From: an uncultured Bacteroidia bacterium | Lineage (GTDB): Bacteria; Bacteroidota; Bacteroidia; Bacteroidales; CAJPTX01 | Direction of reading: 5' to 3' | Assembly (NCBI GenBank): GCA_938040915.1 | Contig: CALHZE010000285.1 | Location: forward strand, 1-9,152 | DNA: 9,152 nucleotides | Shown: positions 6,158 to 9,152 of the stretch, piece by piece | Layout of the letters: each line of letters starts with the position of its first letter | Position numbering within the stretch: position 1 is the stretch's first letter | Notes under the pieces: generated by a model | What the model was told of the DNA's origin: nothing | The model's database searches: none | The model's input: the letters and a program-made list of their open reading frames with translations, nothing else | Position numbers and translations under genes: made by a program

Positions 6158-6940
6158 ATGTGTAAAAGATTGTGTAACTATGTAGCGCCGTTGCGAGTCT
6201 TTGTGAACTCAACCTACAACCCTATCTCAATGAAAAAGAAAGAACTAGGAGAAAATTTCCCCACCCTTTTAGATTTCTTTTTGGCGATGCTCTGCAGAGC
6301 CTATCCTGACATCGAGAGTATGGAGGGGTTGCTTAAGATCTGCTCAGACAAGGTCTTTTTTGATCCAGCGTGGTGGAGTACAAAGGGATTTAACGAATCA
6401 ACCTTTTTGGGCGTCTTGGCGAGGCTTTGGGTGCATCCCCAAGGGATTGTGGATAACTTCTCTGACGAGGAGTTGGAAAAGGTCGTTGCTGACATCGAAT
6501 CGGAAGAGACGATGCCAGTCAGTGATTTGGTCGCCGAGATAATGGAGGAAAAGGAGGAGGAAGAAGGCGGGATTTCTTTTTGTCATATTCCTGAGAATGA
6601 GACTCCTAGCGAACTCTTGCAAGATTTGAATAGAATAGGAGTCGATGGTTTTGATTTCGAAAAGTTTATAGAAAAATATTCTGAACCCATTGGTGTGAAT
6701 GCCGCAGATTATAAGAGGCTGGTGGATAAGTTGGAGGAGTTTTTGAGTGGGATCGACCCGCTCGAAGCTAAGAGAGCTCTTGTCGGGGAGTTTTTGAATA
6801 TCAATAAAGTTATACAGATACGCATTGATGAAAAAAGAGAGAGTCGTCTTCTTGATGTTCTCTCTTTGGGATCTTGTATACCACGATCTTTTAACGAAGT
6901 AGACTATCAGTTGTGGAGTCGTCTTATTGGGCTTGCCTAG
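6158..6940 (+). CDS. Acidic soluble protein of unknown function
   Basis: The open frame encodes up to 260 residues, and I recognise no family. Two starts compete. ATG 6158 directly follows a purine run (GGGGGAGAGG). ATG 6230 (Met25) begins MKKKELGENFPTLLDFF, gives 236 residues and looks like a more natural N-terminus. The first 24 residues of the long form (MCKRLCNYVAPL...) look leader-like. The protein is rich in Glu and Asp, with an acidic cluster EEKEEEEGG at 130-138 dividing two mostly helical halves. The N-terminal half has W72-W73 in DPAWWSTKGF and a W91-V-H-P turn. The C-terminal half has predicted helices near 150-176 and 183-222. No signal peptide, membrane segment, metal site or repeat is visible, so it is probably cytoplasmic. 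It lies 28 bases after the chemoreceptor terminator; read-through co-expression is possible but unproven. Confidence 0.75.
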   Translation: MCKRLCNYVAPLRVFVNSTYNPISMKKKELGENFPTLLDFFLAMLCRAYPDIESMEGLLKICSDKVFFDPAWWSTKGFNESTFLGVLARLWVHPQGIVDNFSDEELEKVVADIESEETMPVSDLVAEIMEEKEEEEGGISFCHIPENETPSELLQDLNRIGVDGFDFEKFIEKYSEPIGVNAADYKRLVDKLEEFLSGIDPLEAKRALVGEFLNINKVIQIRIDEKRESRLLDVLSLGSCIPRSFNEVDYQLWSRLIGLA

Positions 6941-6974
6941 TTCTTTGGGGCGTGGGAATGTGGTAGATATTTCC

Positions 6975-6982
6975 TACCTTTG
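6975..6982 (+). promoter_or_regulatory. -7 box of the psd promoter
   Basis: TACCTTTG is a full match to the Bacteroidetes -7 consensus and resembles a form common in Bacteroidales promoters. Initiation would fall near 6988-6990, about 55 bases before the psd ATG. No good TTTG/TTG element stands at the right distance; the nearest TTTG (6944-6947) is 27 bases away. The box overlaps a small inverted repeat, GGTAG (6962-6966) with CTACC (6974-6978), which could be a regulatory site or chance. This promoter probably serves psd and tig together. Confidence 0.6.
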
Positions 6983-7042
6983 TCCTCAGAACTGATTTTG
7001 TCTATCAAAGAACGGGATCGCTAGAGTCTTATTTGTCTGCGA

Positions 7043-7720
7043 ATGGCGTTGCATAGAGAAGGAAAGAAAACCGTAGTGGTGGTCGTGTTGGGCGCTCTTG
7101 TGCTCTGTGCTCTTATTGGGGTTCTGCTAATACTCTCTGGGTGGAACTATACGTTAAGGAGCATTCTTATTGCTTTGGTAGCTATTGGTTTGATTTTCGT
7201 GTGTTGGTTTGTTGGCAATTTCTTCCGGATTGAGAAGCGAGTTTGTGCCGCCGAGCCGGCACACTGTTATAGCCCTGCCGACGGGCGCGTGGTGGCGATC
7301 GAGCGGGTTTACGAACCTGAGGTGCTGAAGCGAGAAGTGCAGGTGGTGTCGATCTTTATGTCGGTTTGGAATGTCCATTTCAACCACTATCCGGTCTCTG
7401 GGGTGGTGGAGTATGTGCGCCATCACCATGGAAAGTTTCTTGTGGCGTGGCATCCGAAATCGTCGACAGAGAACGAACGCACTACGGTGGTTGTGCGCAC
7501 GCCAGAGGGCGAGGCGGTGCTTTTCCGCCAGATTGCGGGGGCTGTAGCGCGTCGGATCTCTTGTTATGCGCAGGAAGGGGAAACGGTGACGGCGGGGGCG
7601 GAACTAGGTTTCATTAAATTTGGCTCTCGGGTGGATATCTTTTTACCGCTTGAGGCAACCCTTTGTGTGGAATTGGGAGAGAAGGTGAGAGTGTCGGAAA
7701 CACTGCTCGCCAAGCTATAG
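7043..7720 (+). CDS. psd: Phosphatidylserine decarboxylase (pyruvoyl-dependent)
   Basis: A 225-residue protein of the short Psd type found in Bacteroidetes. It decarboxylates phosphatidylserine to phosphatidylethanolamine at the inner membrane. The N-terminus has HREG (4-7), conserved in this type, and two membrane segments (about 11-32 and 39-60). The catalytic region follows: SPADGRV (77-83), SIFMSVWNVHFNHYPVSG (103-120) with a conserved His, and KSSTENERTTVV (139-150). Near the C-terminus, GFIKFGSRVDIFLPL (189-203) holds the self-cleavage site between Gly194 and Ser195, where Ser195 becomes the pyruvoyl group of the small alpha chain. The ATG start matches the family N-terminus; no strong ribosome binding site is visible. 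Trigger factor begins 40 bases downstream, and the usual partner pssA is not seen on this side. All key residues are present. Confidence 0.95.
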   Translation: MALHREGKKTVVVVVLGALVLCALIGVLLILSGWNYTLRSILIALVAIGLIFVCWFVGNFFRIEKRVCAAEPAHCYSPADGRVVAIERVYEPEVLKREVQVVSIFMSVWNVHFNHYPVSGVVEYVRHHHGKFLVAWHPKSSTENERTTVVVRTPEGEAVLFRQIAGAVARRISCYAQEGETVTAGAELGFIKFGSRVDIFLPLEATLCVELGEKVRVSETLLAKL

Positions 7721-7760
7721 AGAAAGTATTACATCTGAAGAAGTAGGTTAACCATTCGAA

Positions 7761-9152
7761 ATGAATATTACTGCGGAAAAAAGCAATTTGGCGAACGTTC
7801 AGACGATTCGTTTAGATTTTACGCCGGCTGATTATAACGAGGCTCTTAAGAAAGAGGTGCGCGAGGCGTCGAAGCAGGTCAACTTGCCGGGTTTCCGTGC
7901 GGGGCATGTCCCGACGAGTCTGGTAGAGAGAAAGTATGGCGCGGAGTTGTTGCGCGGTGTGGTGCAGAAGCAGAGTGAGAAAGCTGTCAATGAATATCTC
8001 GAAGAGAATGGTATGGTGACAGTGGGCGGGATTTTGCCTAACCCCAAACAGGAAACTTATGAAGTTAAGCCTGGTGAGAATCTCTCCTTTATCTTCGATC
8101 TTCTTGTGGTTCCGCAGTTGGAGATTCCCAGTGATCTGCAGCTAGAGTGTGTGCGCCCAGTGTTTAACGATGAGTATTGGGCGCGTTATGATAAGCGACT
8201 CACACGTCTGCGTTTACGTTACAACGGGCAGGAGGGGATTGGCGAGGGCGTGACACTACATCTCTCTCTTTCGGTGCCTGTCGAACTCCCCGAGGGAGAG
8301 GAACGTTCTGCAAATGAGGAACAACATTGGTCAGGACGTCATCAGCTCGTTGTTGATTGGGATGAATTGACACCGGAGTTGCAAGAGCTACTACGGGGAA
8401 AGAATGTGAAAGATACGGTCGTTCTCACACCAGAGCAGTTGGAACACAATCGGCACATATTGTCTTGGGAGTATGTTGAGGGGGATCTTACTGATCCGTT
8501 CCGTGCGCGAGTGCAGACGGAAGGGGTTCTGTTAACCGTTCGGACTCTTTTTTCCTACGAGGATCGAGAGTTGACAAAAGAGATACTTCTTGCCTCTTTG
8601 GCTGCTGAAGAGGTGGATAAACCAGATTCTTACGAAGAGCTCTTGGGGGCAGTGCATGCTCAGCATGAGCGGTTGGTGCAGTTGGCGCTTAAGATTGCTT
8701 CGGCAAAGACTGGTTTAGAGCGCTTGGCTTCGGAATGGGAGTTTGAAATACCGATAGAAGTGGTCAGCATGATCTTGATGCTGCATGGTGCAAAGAGTCA
8801 AGATATTGCGTGGCGAGCGTTTATTCAGCGGACACGGTTGCGTGAAGAAGGTTTTTTCCGCGTCTTGCACGAGGCTGTGAAGGATGAGGCAAAGCAAATT
8901 ATGGACGATCCAGATCGAGGTATTTTGCTCTTGCGTATGCTCTTGGGGGCAAGCCTTATGATGTCGCGTGAGGAGGAGGGGCTCTTTTTCCGCTTGTTAC
9001 CAGAAGTGCAGACTTTGAGAACCGTGATGGAGCGTTCGGAGCAAGATGAGCGGTATCGTGAGGCGTTCTACCAAGATCGCGTATGGTTAAACACTGTAGA
9101 GGCGTTTTTCAACAAGGTCGATGTTACGTTTAAGGATGTCTCAATCGATGAA
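7761..9152 (+). CDS. tig: Trigger factor, ribosome-associated chaperone (3' end missing)
   Basis: An ATG at 7761 opens a frame of 464 codons that runs without a stop to the window edge. Trigger factor binds ribosomal protein L23 at the exit tunnel and shields nascent chains. The N-terminal ribosome-binding domain is recognisable (residues 1 to about 115), with the signature NLPGFRAGHVPTSLVERKYG at 41-60. The middle region (about 155-265) shows no clear FKBP prolyl-isomerase signature, as in other Bacteroidetes trigger factors where that domain is degenerate. Residues from about 268 onward are helix-rich, like the substrate-binding C-terminal domain. The final visible residues, VDVTFKDVSIDE, resemble the very end of Bacteroidetes homologues, so perhaps only about ten codons are missing. 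In the signature the usual Phe-Arg-Lys is Phe-Arg-Ala. The 40-base gap after psd has no terminator, suggesting one transcript. The alternative, an unrelated chaperone, is unlikely. Confidence 0.9.
   Translation, partial: MNITAEKSNLANVQTIRLDFTPADYNEALKKEVREASKQVNLPGFRAGHVPTSLVERKYGAELLRGVVQKQSEKAVNEYLEENGMVTVGGILPNPKQETYEVKPGENLSFIFDLLVVPQLEIPSDLQLECVRPVFNDEYWARYDKRLTRLRLRYNGQEGIGEGVTLHLSLSVPVELPEGEERSANEEQHWSGRHQLVVDWDELTPELQELLRGKNVKDTVVLTPEQLEHNRHILSWEYVEGDLTDPFRARVQTEGVLLTVRTLFSYEDRELTKEILLASLAAEEVDKPDSYEELLGAVHAQHERLVQLALKIASAKTGLERLASEWEFEIPIEVVSMILMLHGAKSQDIAWRAFIQRTRLREEGFFRVLHEAVKDEAKQIMDDPDRGILLLRMLLGASLMMSREEEGLFFRLLPEVQTLRTVMERSEQDERYREAFYQDRVWLNTVEAFFNKVDVTFKDVSIDE

Overview
All seven supported genes read on the + strand. 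The window looks like chromosome from a Bacteroidales bacterium, most likely Porphyromonas or a close relative. Three things point there: TAnnTTTG-type -7 promoter boxes, almost no Shine-Dalgarno sequences, and proteins (Psd, the phosphohexomutase, trigger factor, the multi-spanning membrane protein) that have the form typical of Bacteroidetes. The genus is an inference from gene style and roughly even base composition. No rRNA, tRNA, CRISPR array or intact mobile element was seen.

Positions 1-3736 form a probable biosynthetic operon: the 3' end of purD, a membrane protein resembling DUF6427, purQ, and a phosphomannomutase/phosphoglucomutase. It closes with a strong intrinsic terminator at 3780-3813. 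PurD and PurQ carry out two early steps of de novo IMP synthesis. The mutase supplies sugar phosphates for nucleotide sugars and surface glycans.

Positions 3814-4319 are a 0.5 kb gap without an intact gene. It holds a GC-rich segment of nested inverted repeats (3931-4009), a possible frameshifted remnant of a small gene (4052-4167), and a good Bacteroidetes promoter (4198-4228). That promoter drives a full-length transmembrane methyl-accepting chemotaxis protein (4320-6032), which ends at its own hairpin terminator. No other chemotaxis gene is visible. A soluble, acidic protein of unknown function follows (6158-6940).

Positions 6941-9152 hold a promoter and then two housekeeping genes: psd (phosphatidylserine decarboxylase, making phosphatidylethanolamine) and, 40 bases on, tig (trigger factor). 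The window ends inside tig, probably only a few codons before its stop.

Most of the window is ordinary. The points deserving a second look are the apparently orphan chemoreceptor, the structured gap upstream of it, the unknown acidic protein next to it, and a free-standing PurQ in a group that usually carries a fused long PurL.
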